Source: an uncultured Collinsella sp.
Lineage (GTDB): Bacteria > Actinomycetota > Coriobacteriia > Coriobacteriales > Coriobacteriaceae
NCBI GenBank assembly: GCA_902465425.1
Contig: CABQNA010000002.1
Location: 1-38,331 of the forward strand
Length of the DNA: 38,331 bases
Direction: 5' to 3'
The translations under genes were made by a program, and so were the position numbers. The notes beneath the pieces were generated by a model, which worked only from the letters and a program-made list of their open reading frames with translations, was not told the DNA's origin and did not search any database. Positions 7,644 to 14,316 of the stretch are shown in pieces; position 1 is the first letter of the stretch; every line of letters starts with the position of its first letter.

Positions 7644-8375
7644 CTAGTGCAGAATCTTGGACAGGAACTCGCGACAGCGCGGGTTCTCGGGGTTATCGAA
7701 GAAGTGCTCAGGCGTGCCCTCCTCCAGAATGCGGCCGTCCTCCATAAAGATGACGCGGTCGGCCACCTGGCGCGCAAAGCCCATCTCATGCGTCACGCAG
7801 ATCATGGTGATATCCTCCTGCGCGAGCTCAATCATAACGTCCAGAACCTCCTGGACCATTTCGGGGTCGAGCGCCGAGGTCGGCTCGTCAAACAGGATGA
7901 TGGGCTGCTTGGTGCACAGGGCACGGGCGATGGCGATACGCTGCTGCTGACCGCCCGAGAGGTTCTGCGGATACTCGCCGGCCTTATGCGCCATGCCGAC
8001 GCGCTTGAGCGCGGCGATGGCGATCTCGGTCGCCTCCTCCTTGCTCTTCTTTTGCAGCTTGATGGGCGCGAGTGTCAGGTTGCCCAGCACCGTCATGTTG
8101 GGATACAGGTTGAACTGCTGAAACACCATGGAGCTATACTTGCGAGCCATCTCCAGGTGGTTCTTTTTGGTGAGCGGCGTACCGTCGATGATGACCTCGC
8201 CCGACGTGGGCTCCTCCAGATAATCAACGCAACGGATGAGCGTCGACTTACCCGAGCCGGAAGGCCCGATCATTACGAGCTTCTCGCCGCGCTTGACGGT
8301 GAGATTGATATCTTTGAGCACATGCAGGTCGCCAAAGTACTTGTTGAGATGCTTAATCTCGATCATGTCTGCCAT
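7644..8375 (-). CDS. Polar amino acid ABC transporter, ATP-binding protein (GlnQ family)
   Basis: The 243-residue ATPase has all expected motifs in order: Walker A GPSGSGKST (about residues 37-45), Q-loop FQQFNLYPNMT, signature LSGGQQQRIAIARAL, Walker B ILFDEPTSALDP and the switch histidine in VTHEMGFA. It couples ATP hydrolysis to uptake through the two permeases downstream. It is first in the four-gene operon, immediately behind a 370-base intergenic region carrying a candidate promoter. Sequence agreement with the GlnQ/ArtP family is strong. Confidence 0.93.
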   Translation of the reverse strand: MADMIEIKHLNKYFGDLHVLKDINLTVKRGEKLVMIGPSGSGKSTLIRCVDYLEEPTSGEVIIDGTPLTKKNHLEMARKYSSMVFQQFNLYPNMTVLGNLTLAPIKLQKKSKEEATEIAIAALKRVGMAHKAGEYPQNLSGGQQQRIAIARALCTKQPIILFDEPTSALDPEMVQEVLDVMIELAQEDITMICVTHEMGFARQVADRVIFMEDGRILEEGTPEHFFDNPENPRCREFLSKILH

Positions 8376-8410
8376 GAATGTCCCTTCCCTGCGTTTACAC
8401 GAGTTGAACT

Positions 8411-8436
8411 ATTGTACGGAAAGAACCACGTTTCCG
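8411..8436 (-). promoter_or_regulatory. Candidate promoter and operator of the amino acid importer
   Basis: TACAAT on the minus strand (8416-8411) resembles a -10 element. Directly upstream is a dyad, CGGAAA-N8-TTTCCG (8417-8436), in the -10/-35 spacer. No good -35 is visible. The dyad is a plausible repressor site; a second AAAGAACC copy lies nearby at about 8457. Confidence 0.35.
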
Positions 8437-8485
8437 CAGCCCACACTACATTCCCGTAAAGAACCCGCAACCTTCCCCCTGGTCA

Positions 8486-8566
8486 TTGGGCGTTCATTGG
8501 GGACAGACTTAAATGAGTACCCAATGAGTACCTACTCATTTAAGTCTGTCCCCAATGAACGCCCAA
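8486..8566. repeat. GGGGACAG-core palindrome 4 (34-bp perfect arms)
   Basis: Arms at 8486-8519 and 8533-8566 are exact reverse complements over 34 bp, with a 13-base loop that itself repeats AATGAGTA from the arm. Each arm contains GGGGACAG (8499-8506) or its complement (8546-8553). The arm sequence differs from palindromes 1-3, so only the core is shared. It lies between the yqeY terminator and the importer promoter, where no terminator would be needed. Confidence 0.9.
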
Positions 8567-8635
8567 AATAATACAACCGCCCTTGTTGAGCATAAGTCAG
8601 CGAAAACCCGTACACGCAAGCAAGGTGACGTGAAA

Positions 8636-8668
8636 TGAAAGGGCGCAGACCTTATGGTCGCGCCCTTG
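8636..8668 (-). terminator. Terminator of yqeY
   Basis: AAGGGCGC (8639-8646) pairs with GCGCCCTT (8660-8667), with an inner GACC/GGTC stem and one bulged A. On the minus strand the stem is followed by TTTCATTT. A second short hairpin, CGCGGTTT/AAACCGCG at 8720-8739, lies just after the yqeY stop but lacks a T-run. The remainder of 8567-8746 shows nothing recognisable. Confidence 0.6.
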
Positions 8669-8746
8669 AAATTGAACGTCAGATTGCCGCGTATACGGGT
8701 TTGCAGCGTCGAGCCGTTGCGCGGTTTGGTAAAACCGCGTAACAAA

Positions 8747-9190
8747 TTACGCGAGTTTGGCTCCGACGATCTTTGCTGCTGCCGGCTTGTCGAAGTTGCC
8801 GCCGGTGGCCTTGCCGAGTGCACCCATAACCTGGCCCATCTGCTTCTTAGAGGTCGCGCCCAGCTCGGCGATAACCTGCTCGATCAGGGCCTCGAGCTCC
8901 TCGCCCGAAACCTGCGCAGGCAGCAGGCTCTCCAGAATCTTGACCTGCTCGGTCAGGTTGTCGGTACGCTCCTGGTCGGTACCGGCCTTAATGGACATCT
9001 CCAGCGTCTCGCTCGTCTGCTTAATCAGACGCTTGATCATGCTGTTGACGTCTTCCTCGGTCACGTCGCGGCGCTCGTTAACCTCGATATTCTTCACCTC
9101 GGCCTTGACCTGGCGAATGATAGACAGGCGAACCTTGTCCTTGGCCTTCATGGCGGCGATCATTTCCTTCTGCAGCTCTTCGTTGGTCAT
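8747..9190 (-). CDS. yqeY: GatB/YqeY domain-containing protein
   Basis: The 147-residue product matches the YqeY family along its length: an N-terminal helical part (EMIAAMKAKDKVRLSIIRQVKAEVKN), a charged middle with DLTEQVKILESLLP-like spacing, and the C-terminal GKMGQVMG-type motif, here KQMGQVMGALGKATGGNFD. The domain is shared with the tail of GatB, the tRNA amidotransferase subunit that contacts tRNA; free-standing YqeY is of uncertain role. ATG at 9190 is chosen over an in-frame TTG two codons upstream because AGGAGG lies seven bases before the ATG. It follows the PrsA-like gene by 54 bases and is probably cotranscribed. Confidence 0.88.
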   Translation of the reverse strand: MTNEELQKEMIAAMKAKDKVRLSIIRQVKAEVKNIEVNERRDVTEEDVNSMIKRLIKQTSETLEMSIKAGTDQERTDNLTEQVKILESLLPAQVSGEELEALIEQVIAELGATSKKQMGQVMGALGKATGGNFDKPAAAKIVGAKLA

Positions 9191-9211
9191 CTGCAAATCC
9201 TCCTCAATAGT

Positions 9212-9242
9212 ATGGGCGGCACTCGCGCGAGCACCGTCCCAT
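9212..9242. repeat. GC-rich hairpin between foldase and yqeY
   Basis: ATGGGCGGCACTCG pairs, with one mismatch, to CGAGCACCGTCCCAT around a CG centre. It occupies nearly all of the 54-bp gap and ends before the yqeY ribosome binding site. There is no T-run in the minus direction, so it may stabilise or attenuate the transcript instead of ending it. Confidence 0.45.
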
Positions 9243-9244
9243 GA

Positions 9245-10468
9245 TTACTCAGTCGTCGACGAATCGTCGGTCGAGCTCTTGGTGACGCCCTTCAGACTCA
9301 CGTTATAGGGTACGTCCTTGGGCATGGGGTTGACGGTAATGTCGGCGTCCTTCTTGTACTGCTCCAGCCACTCGCTGTACGCGGTGCTTGCCGCCTGCGT
9401 CTTTACCACGTTAGAGACATGCTTCTTGATGTCCTTGGGTACCTGCTTGATGTCATCGACCTGGCTATCGACATGGAAGTAGTCGGTGCACTTGATGACG
9501 TGGTAACCGTACGTCGACTCGATCACGTCGCTCACATCGCCCTTGTTGAGCCCCTCGAGCGCCGTCTGGTAGCTGTCGACGAAGGTGGTGAGCTTATCCC
9601 AACCCACATCGCCCTTCTTCTCCTTGGAGCCGGTGTCGTCGGAATACTGCTTCACGGCATCCTCAAAGCTCAGCTCGCCGGAGTTGATTTTGTCCAGGCA
9701 CTCCTGTGCCTTGGCCTTGGCGGCGGCCTTGTCCTCGTCAGATGCGTCGGAATCAACCTTGATCAGGATATTCGACGAGCGGCGGGCATCGTTGTAGTTA
9801 GACAGGTTCTCGTTGATGTAATCGACGATCTCGCTGTCCTTGGGCTTGCTGGTGGGTGCCACGGCATCCTTGAGCTTTTGCTGTGCCAGGCTCTCCTTGA
9901 GCGAGTCCTTGTAGGTGTCCTCGGTATAGCCGTAGGTCTTAAGGGTCTTCTTAAAGGCCTTGGCACCGCCCGCGCTCTTGCACGCGTCCTTCCATGCCTT
10001 CTCGACCTCCTCGTCCGACACCGTCACGCCGTTTTCCTTCTGCGCCTGCTGGAGCAGAATCTGCTGCGTGTAGGAGTCGATGAGCTGCTTGCGATACTTC
10101 TTGGGCGTGAGGTCGTTGTCGACCAGGTACTGCGCCCAGTCCTTGTCCTTGGTGTAGCCGTAGGACGTACGCATGCTCATAATCTGCTTGGTCACGGTGT
10201 CCTCGGTGAGGTTGGTGCCATTGATGGTAGCAGCCACGCCGCCAGTGAGCTTATAGCCCGAGCTGGCGCTTTCGGACTGCGACATCAGGCCGGAGCACGC
10301 CATGGCCGAGACGGAAAGCAGCATCGCCAGCACGCCGATGACCACCAGGATGATCTTGACGGTCTTGGACACATAGGTCTTGCGCTGCTTCTTACGAGAG
10401 CTGGAGGTGGCGCGAGCCTGTTGCTCGGGCGTCGGCGCGACCTCGGGGTTCTTTTTCTTATTTGCCAT
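9245..10468 (-). CDS. Membrane-anchored peptidyl-prolyl isomerase / foldase (PrsA-SurA type)
   Basis: The 407-residue protein has a basic cytoplasmic N-terminus, one hydrophobic segment at about residues 36-60, and an extracytoplasmic domain. After a SurA-like N-terminal helical region (INGTNLTEDTVTKQI, LIDSYTQQILLQQAQKENGVTVSDEEVEK) comes a parvulin domain: SSNILIKV, SGELSFEDAVKQYSDDTGSKEKKGDVGW, and GDVSDVIESTYGYHVIKC near residue 330. It should assist folding of exported proteins outside the membrane. The hydrophobic segment ends in SAMACSG, which is not a canonical lipobox, so anchoring by the helix is as likely as lipidation. A Ser/Thr-rich tail ends the protein. Confidence 0.87.
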   Translation of the reverse strand: MANKKKNPEVAPTPEQQARATSSSRKKQRKTYVSKTVKIILVVIGVLAMLLSVSAMACSGLMSQSESASSGYKLTGGVAATINGTNLTEDTVTKQIMSMRTSYGYTKDKDWAQYLVDNDLTPKKYRKQLIDSYTQQILLQQAQKENGVTVSDEEVEKAWKDACKSAGGAKAFKKTLKTYGYTEDTYKDSLKESLAQQKLKDAVAPTSKPKDSEIVDYINENLSNYNDARRSSNILIKVDSDASDEDKAAAKAKAQECLDKINSGELSFEDAVKQYSDDTGSKEKKGDVGWDKLTTFVDSYQTALEGLNKGDVSDVIESTYGYHVIKCTDYFHVDSQVDDIKQVPKDIKKHVSNVVKTQAASTAYSEWLEQYKKDADITVNPMPKDVPYNVSLKGVTKSSTDDSSTTE

Positions 10469-10536
10469 GTTTGGCCTTTCGCATCACGAATCGAACAAAC
10501 GCCATTGTGTCACAACGCAGCCCCCACAGCACACCT

Positions 10537-10654
10537 GGTGCATGGGACACAGGTTAATCTGCACCATTTTGGTGCAAAGGGGACATACCCGGCAGTCGGC
10601 AGTTAGGAACGTTCCTTTTGTGCTGGCAGTTAGGGACAGTTCCCAAGTGCCAGC
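10537..10654. repeat. Composite repeat with GGGACA cores (palindrome 5)
   Basis: This 118-bp stretch upstream of the foldase contains GGTGCA (10537), TGCACC (10560) and GGTGCA (10571), able to form alternative hairpins. Two near-direct copies of GGCAGTTAGG follow. A dyad GCTGGCA (10622-10628) / TGCCAGC (10648-10654) encloses GGGACAG at 10633; GGGGACAT occurs at 10579. It looks like an eroded cluster of the GGGGACAG family. Confidence 0.6.
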
Positions 10655-10665
10655 TTAGCTCCACC

Positions 10666-11133
10666 TTAGAAGTGGCGGCGGATGGCGTCGACCACGCCCT
10701 GGGGTGCGGCCTGGCCGAGCACATCGGCTGCGGCGTCGGCATCCATAAAGATATTCATGAGCGCTTGCAGGGCCTCGACCTGACCGCCCGGCTCGGCAAT
10801 GCCCAGATTGATGATGATCTGTGCCGGCACGGGAGCACCCATGCCTGCCATAGCATTGAATGTCACAGGCGCAGCAGGTTTTACCACCGCGATATAGGGC
10901 TTAGCCACAAATCCGGGATCAGTATGTGGGATGGCGATGTTGGCCGCCGGCATGGCAAGGCCCGTGGGATAGGCATCCTCGCGCGTGCGGACGGCATCAA
11001 GCCAACCGGACGCAATGTAGCCGCGCGGGGCGAGCTTGCTCTCGAGCTGCGCAAACACCTCGCCCGGCGTCGCACACTCCCAATCAAAAAACACCAGCTC
11101 AGGTGAGAATAGCATCTCGGCGTTATCCGCCAT
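10666..11133 (-). CDS. PTS sugar transporter subunit IIA (fructose/galactitol type)
   Basis: The 155-residue cytoplasmic protein matches the EIIA type-2 domain. The phosphorylated histidine lies in NIAIPHTDP, followed by IAVVKPAAPVTFNAMAG and QALMNIFMDADAA. It receives phosphate from HPr and passes it to an EIIB partner. No EIIB or EIIC gene is in the window, so it either serves a transporter elsewhere or has a regulatory role. The longest frame runs into the neighbouring toxin gene; ATG at 11133, behind GGAGGA, restores the normal family length. The GatA-like subgroup is suggested by the FPTGL-like segment YPTGLAMP. Confidence 0.82.
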   Translation of the reverse strand: MADNAEMLFSPELVFFDWECATPGEVFAQLESKLAPRGYIASGWLDAVRTREDAYPTGLAMPAANIAIPHTDPGFVAKPYIAVVKPAAPVTFNAMAGMGAPVPAQIIINLGIAEPGGQVEALQALMNIFMDADAAADVLGQAAPQGVVDAIRRHF

Positions 11134-11198
11134 ACCGTCCTCCAAAGTTGCACGAGGTTCACAATGCCCCATATGATAGCGAAACGAGACAGGCAAGG

Positions 11199-11666
11199 TT
11201 AGTCGAGGATTCCAATCATATCGAGTGCGCGGGCAGGCGTCAGACAAACTTCGGGCATCGCCTCCAGCATGCGCCGGTCGCTCGTGACCACGTAGTCAAC
11301 ATCTGCCGTCTCGCCCGAAGCAACGATGAGGTTGTCTTCAAGATCCGGCATACGCTTGCCAAGCATGCGCGCCATCTCGCACTCTGCCAACGAAAGCGGA
11401 GAGGCGGTTGCCACCTGCATCATGTGCTCGATGCAGGCCCATGACGCCGAGGCAAACGACACGTTAATCCCATTCGCATTCCGCCGGGCCAGCCGCCGAG
11501 GCAAAATATAGAACACATCCTTTGCCGTCGTTGGCGCATACAGAAGGTCAATCGTTCCTGCCTCGGCCAGTTCAACCAATCTTTTCGCTTCGTCGAACGC
11601 CCCCTCTTGCAGGTAATAATCGAGCCAAACGTTCGTGTCTACCAAGAGACGCTTTGCCTCAATCAT
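11199..11666 (-). CDS. PIN-domain toxin of a toxin-antitoxin pair
   Basis: The 155-residue protein has the PIN RNase acidic residues: D in LLVDTNVWLDYY near the N-terminus, E in SLAECEMA, D in MPDLEDNLIVA and D in VVTSDRRML. PIN toxins cleave RNA with Mg2+. The start ATG overlaps the antitoxin stop as ATGA (11666-11663), and GAGGCG lies seven bases upstream; a TTG six bases earlier is possible but lies too close to that site. Tight coupling to the antitoxin supports a toxin role. The target RNA is unknown. Confidence 0.85.
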   Translation of the reverse strand: MIEAKRLLVDTNVWLDYYLQEGAFDEAKRLVELAEAGTIDLLYAPTTAKDVFYILPRRLARRNANGINVSFASASWACIEHMMQVATASPLSLAECEMARMLGKRMPDLEDNLIVASGETADVDYVVTSDRRMLEAMPEVCLTPARALDMIGILD

Positions 11667-12007
11667 CGGCAATTCGCCTCAATGTCGGCAATCATCGCGT
11701 CATACATATCATCTCGTACGACATCCCAGTCTTCCGCAGATGATCCAGCTGGCGCAAAATCCGATGCACTTAGCCCCAACGAAGAAAAAGCTAGGCCACA
11801 CCCCTGCTCGGCCAGACTCTCCGCACGGGGCGCCTCGCGCTTGCCCGCCACCATAAATCCCGGCAACGTTTGATGTTCGACGAGATAGGCCCAAAGCGCA
11901 CGAATGGCATCGCTCGGCCCCAATCCATTGCGAGTTAGGACCGCATCGCCACCAGCTTTGAGCATAGGATCTATTCGCGTATTGAGCTGCACCGTTGCTG
12001 TACCCAT
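11663..12007 (-). CDS. RelB/DinJ-like antitoxin
   Basis: The 114-residue protein starts TVQLNTRIDPMLKAGGDAVLTRNGLGPSDAIRALWAYLVEHQTLPG, which fits the ribbon-helix-helix DNA-binding domain of RelB/DinJ antitoxins. The C-terminal half is acidic (SSAEDWDVVRDDMYDAMIADIE), typical of a toxin-binding tail. The ATG has GAGGAG upstream. It is the first gene of the pair and probably represses its own promoter. A DinJ-type antitoxin usually pairs with a YafQ/RelE toxin; here the partner is a PIN protein. Confidence 0.8.
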   Translation of the reverse strand: MGTATVQLNTRIDPMLKAGGDAVLTRNGLGPSDAIRALWAYLVEHQTLPGFMVAGKREAPRAESLAEQGCGLAFSSLGLSASDFAPAGSSAEDWDVVRDDMYDAMIADIEANCR

Positions 12008-12023
12008 AGCGGCTCCTCTCTAC

Positions 12024-12059
12024 CTGCTAGCAGTATAGCAAACATGAAAGGCCGCGCAA
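12024..12059 (-). promoter_or_regulatory. Promoter and operator of the toxin-antitoxin operon
   Basis: On the minus strand TATACT (12037-12032) is a good -10 and TTGCGC (12059-12054) a partial -35 with a 16-base spacer. A perfect 10-bp palindrome CTGCTAGCAG (12024-12033) overlaps the -10 and start region, as expected of an antitoxin operator. Binding is inferred. Confidence 0.55.
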
Positions 12060-12156
12060 AAGGACCCCGGCCACACACGGACGAGGCCCTATCGGATTTC
12101 TTGGGATGGAAATGACAGCCGTCACGTTATCCAGAGTCCAAAATCAATGAGCCAAT

Positions 12157-12202
12157 AAAGCTGAGGGGGCTCATGTGATTCCATAAGCCCCCTCAGCTTT
12201 TT
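12157..12202. terminator. Strong terminator hairpin at the island edge
   Basis: AAAGCTGAGGGGGCT (12157-12171) and AGCCCCCTCAGCTTT (12186-12200) pair perfectly over 15 bp around a 14-base loop. T-rich sequence follows on both strands (TTTTT on plus, TTTATT on minus). It would end transcription of the remnant gene at 12273. The region 12040-12156 shows nothing else. Confidence 0.75.
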
Positions 12203-12272
12203 CGATAGTTAAGTCACAACAGCGCTTCGTCATTAACAAACACAAGCTGTCTCATTTTCCCACTTCTGCCCT

Positions 12273-12527
12273 TTAGGCCCAATACGGAATATACCTTCGA
12301 TATTTGGCGCCCGCATCCTCATCCTCTTCCTTTATCAATGCCTCTTCTAGGCACTCTCTGATTAGACGAGACATCGCCACCGTGTTTTTCTTTTCATCGG
12401 AAAGTCCGAAACGCTCTCGCAGCGACTGATTGCTCATCGACTCGCCTTGGGCGTACAAAAGATAAGCATGCCAGTACACAGCATTTTTTCGTTCGCTTTT
12501 TTCATTCGAGTATATGGGCAATCGCAA
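12273..12527 (-). pseudogene. C-terminal remnant of a COG2865-type (AlbA_2/ATPase-like) protein
   Basis: The 84-residue frame, including YWHAYLLYAQGESMSNQSLRERFGL, SRLIRECLEEALIK and the end YRRYIPYWA, resembles the winged-helix C-terminus of Schlafen-AlbA_2 domain proteins of COG2865, which usually exceed 400 residues. Everything upstream of that domain is missing and no ribosome binding site is evident, so this is probably a decayed fragment. An independent small DNA-binding protein remains possible. It marks the start of the AT-rich region. Confidence 0.6.
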
Positions 12528-12934
12528 TAGAGCGTCACGAGCGTTCCCAGCCCGCCCTCACTCTTATTTGATAACAAGATGTTAAATAGACGACAAATAG
12601 AATTGTGCACAATTTGAAGCTGAAGGCCAAGTTTTTCTGGTCATTTTCCCAGATAATCTCAATGCTGGAAGCTTTGTTCTCTGCAAAAGAGTCGACTGCC
12701 GTAATTGACAGGCAAGAAGATATGGCCCCGGTGTCAAAAGGAACTCAAGCAGCAGGGAATGTAATTAAACCAGCAACTATCGCCAAGCAAATGGGCGTTG
12801 TCCTTATCCAGCATCATGCCCTTCGAACAAATCGAGCGGCAGCGGCACAGCAACGAAAAACACAGCTGGCAAACAGTGGCGCAGCGGCACTCCATTTTTA
12901 TGTATTTCTGAAATTTCCGAAAAAGCCAGAATCT

Positions 12935-12975
12935 CATTAGCATTTGATAATGCCCCCCCCCCGATGGCGTATCTT
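12935..12975. promoter_or_regulatory. TTTGAT motif A with 10-C tract, upstream of the Crp/Fnr gene
   Basis: GCATT-TGAT-AATGC (12940-12953) is a dyad with 5-bp arms. It is followed by a run of ten C (12953-12962) and GATGGCGTATCT. The same string, ATTAGCATTTGATAA plus YGCCCC, recurs at 16244-16263. The homopolymer is 60 bp before the proposed start codon and could vary in length by slippage. Confidence 0.5.
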
Positions 12976-12984
12976 ATTCTTGGT

Positions 12985-13000
12985 TAGCATTTGTTAACGA
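12985..13000. promoter_or_regulatory. TTTGAT-like motif B, upstream of the Crp/Fnr gene
   Basis: TAGCATTTGTTAACGA shares TAGCATTTG with motif A, 47 bp away, and includes the palindrome GTTAAC. It is 24 bp before the proposed GTG start and could be a site for the regulator itself. Confidence 0.35.
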
Positions 13001-13023
13001 TATGTGCCCGTTGGAGCGATTCC

Positions 13024-13590
13024 GTGTCCCTGGATCCGAATTTTTTCTGTCAGTACGCCCCGTGCGACAACCAAAACCTATTAGCCGAGCTAGTGGCAAT
13101 GGCTTCAATCCAGCAATTTCAAAAAAGAGAAATTATCCTTGAAATGGGTACCCAACAAAAATGGTTTTACCTTTTAAAACAGGGGGTAGCCTGTTCGTAT
13201 TCTCTACAAAGCGATGGTTCGGAAATCACTGACTGCATAATGGCGGAGCCGGGCATGCCTGTAATGCCTAGCCCCGAGTTTGACATTCCATCCCCGACTT
13301 ATATTGAAGCTTTAACAGACTGCACGCTCGTTCTTCTCAAGATAAGCGATGTTCAAAATAAAGCCCAATATAATCCAGGACTTGCAACTCTCATTAACCG
13401 ATATCTATCAAGGGCTTGGCACGATCATTATAAAACCGAATCCGCACTTAGGCTGTTGCCGGCTCGTGACCGCTACAAATGGTTTCTCGAGGAGTATCCG
13501 GGGGTTATCGACAGGGTCCCCCATTCGCGCATCTCATCATTTTTGGGCATGTCACCAATTACGCTTTCACGCGTAAGGGCAAACATATAG
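13024..13590 (+). CDS. Crp/Fnr-family transcriptional regulator
   Basis: The 188-residue protein has an N-terminal cNMP-binding-like beta-barrel domain (FQKREIILEMGTQQKWFYLLKQGVACSYSLQSDGSEITDC) and a C-terminal winged helix: ALRLLPARDRYKWFLEEYPGVIDRVPHSRISSFLGMSPITLSRVR. The recognition helix is SPITLSRVR. The cysteines do not show the spacing of Fnr Fe-S ligands, so a different effector is likely. GTG at 13024 is chosen because GGAG lies seven bases before it; a TTG at 12991 would add 11 residues but lies inside motif B. Codon use is more AT-rich than the flanking housekeeping genes. It converges with the zinc-ribbon gene at 13601, leaving ten bases. Confidence 0.82.
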   Translation: MSLDPNFFCQYAPCDNQNLLAELVAMASIQQFQKREIILEMGTQQKWFYLLKQGVACSYSLQSDGSEITDCIMAEPGMPVMPSPEFDIPSPTYIEALTDCTLVLLKISDVQNKAQYNPGLATLINRYLSRAWHDHYKTESALRLLPARDRYKWFLEEYPGVIDRVPHSRISSFLGMSPITLSRVRANI

Positions 13591-13600
13591 CAACGAGAAA

Positions 13601-14119
13601 CTATTTCCTTTTACGTTTAATCTCAACGGTTATTGCTGAGCCGCATTCAGGAAAAAAGTTGATCTCTCTACTGTATGCAATCCTACACTTCTTGCAATAA
13701 CGCCATATGTCGCCCATATCAATAGGACTAGCGCAATTTGTACAGAATTGAGCATCTATCTCATTTTTTGTACCGCAGCATTGGCATTCGATCTCATCGC
13801 AACAATTGGGACGTTTTTTCATTGGAGGGACCGGACAAGGATGACGTCTAGGCACCAAATCTTCAATTTGGGCATAGCAGAGGCGCTGGCTCTCTTTGAT
13901 GTTTATCAGCATGCCGATTCGATGCTCAATACTCGACCGTATTTCATCTTCGCCCTCGCTTTTAACGATATCGTCGCATAACGCATCCACTAGAACCTGA
14001 TAGTCATCTTCAAGTCTTCGCGCTTCTTCTTCAAGATCATAGATCAACTCAATGCGCGGCGTGGATCGTTCACCCGTATCAAGATGGAATGGCTCATGGT
14101 CAACTGGCAGCAGTGGCAT
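13601..14119 (-). CDS. Hypothetical zinc-ribbon protein
   Basis: I do not recognise the family. The 172-residue product has an acidic, probably helical N-terminal part (LIYDLEEEARRLEDDYQVLVDAL) to about residue 90, then two cysteine clusters: CQCCGTKNEIDAQFCTNC, a typical four-Cys zinc ribbon, and YCKKCRIAYSREINFFPECG, a second with one cysteine changed in spacing. It ends in a basic tail KRKRK. No signal peptide or membrane segment is seen. The ATG has AGGAGG upstream. It is downstream of the membrane protein at 14317 on the same strand, 197 bases away. Confidence 0.7.
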   Translation of the reverse strand: MPLLPVDHEPFHLDTGERSTPRIELIYDLEEEARRLEDDYQVLVDALCDDIVKSEGEDEIRSSIEHRIGMLINIKESQRLCYAQIEDLVPRRHPCPVPPMKKRPNCCDEIECQCCGTKNEIDAQFCTNCASPIDMGDIWRYCKKCRIAYSREINFFPECGSAITVEIKRKRK

Positions 14120-14176
14120 ATTATCCTCCTCTTAGCTTGCTGGCTAACTATCGCAATCAATCACTAACCAGCCATT

Positions 14177-14192
14177 ATCGCCGAAAGGCGAT
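14177..14192. repeat. Small GAAA-loop hairpin
   Basis: ATCGCC and GGCGAT enclose a GAAA tetraloop on the plus strand. It lies between two minus-strand genes and may be a weak terminator of the 14317 gene; no T-run follows. The sequence after it, GATGGCGTTCT, resembles the tail of motif A (GATGGCGTATCT). The rest of 14120-14316 shows nothing. Confidence 0.35.
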
Positions 14193-14316
14193 GGCGTTCT
14201 GGTCCCCCCACATGCAGCACCTCGGCAGACATAACAAGTCTCTGCGCCACAGCGCCATCATCTGCCTTGTGTCGCGTATTAAGGTCTTTCATTTCATCCG
14301 CGTAATCTCGACACAG

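Larger units (their letters stand above)
12528..13012. other. AT-rich intergenic region with possible decayed coding sequence
   Basis: No convincing gene is present. On the minus strand, between about 12540 and 12760, one frame reads VPFDTGAISSCLSITAVDSF and continues to a stop near 12533; upstream it continues past a single TGA through ITFPAA. It looks like eroded coding sequence of unknown origin. Open frames at 12605-12940 (plus) and 12734-12943 (minus) have no start signals or recognisable motifs. The right end holds the regulatory motifs listed separately. Confidence 0.35.

Noticed and set aside
12605..12940. Possible 111-residue plus-strand gene
   Set aside because: No ribosome binding site, no recognisable motif, and it overlaps probable decayed coding sequence on the other strand.
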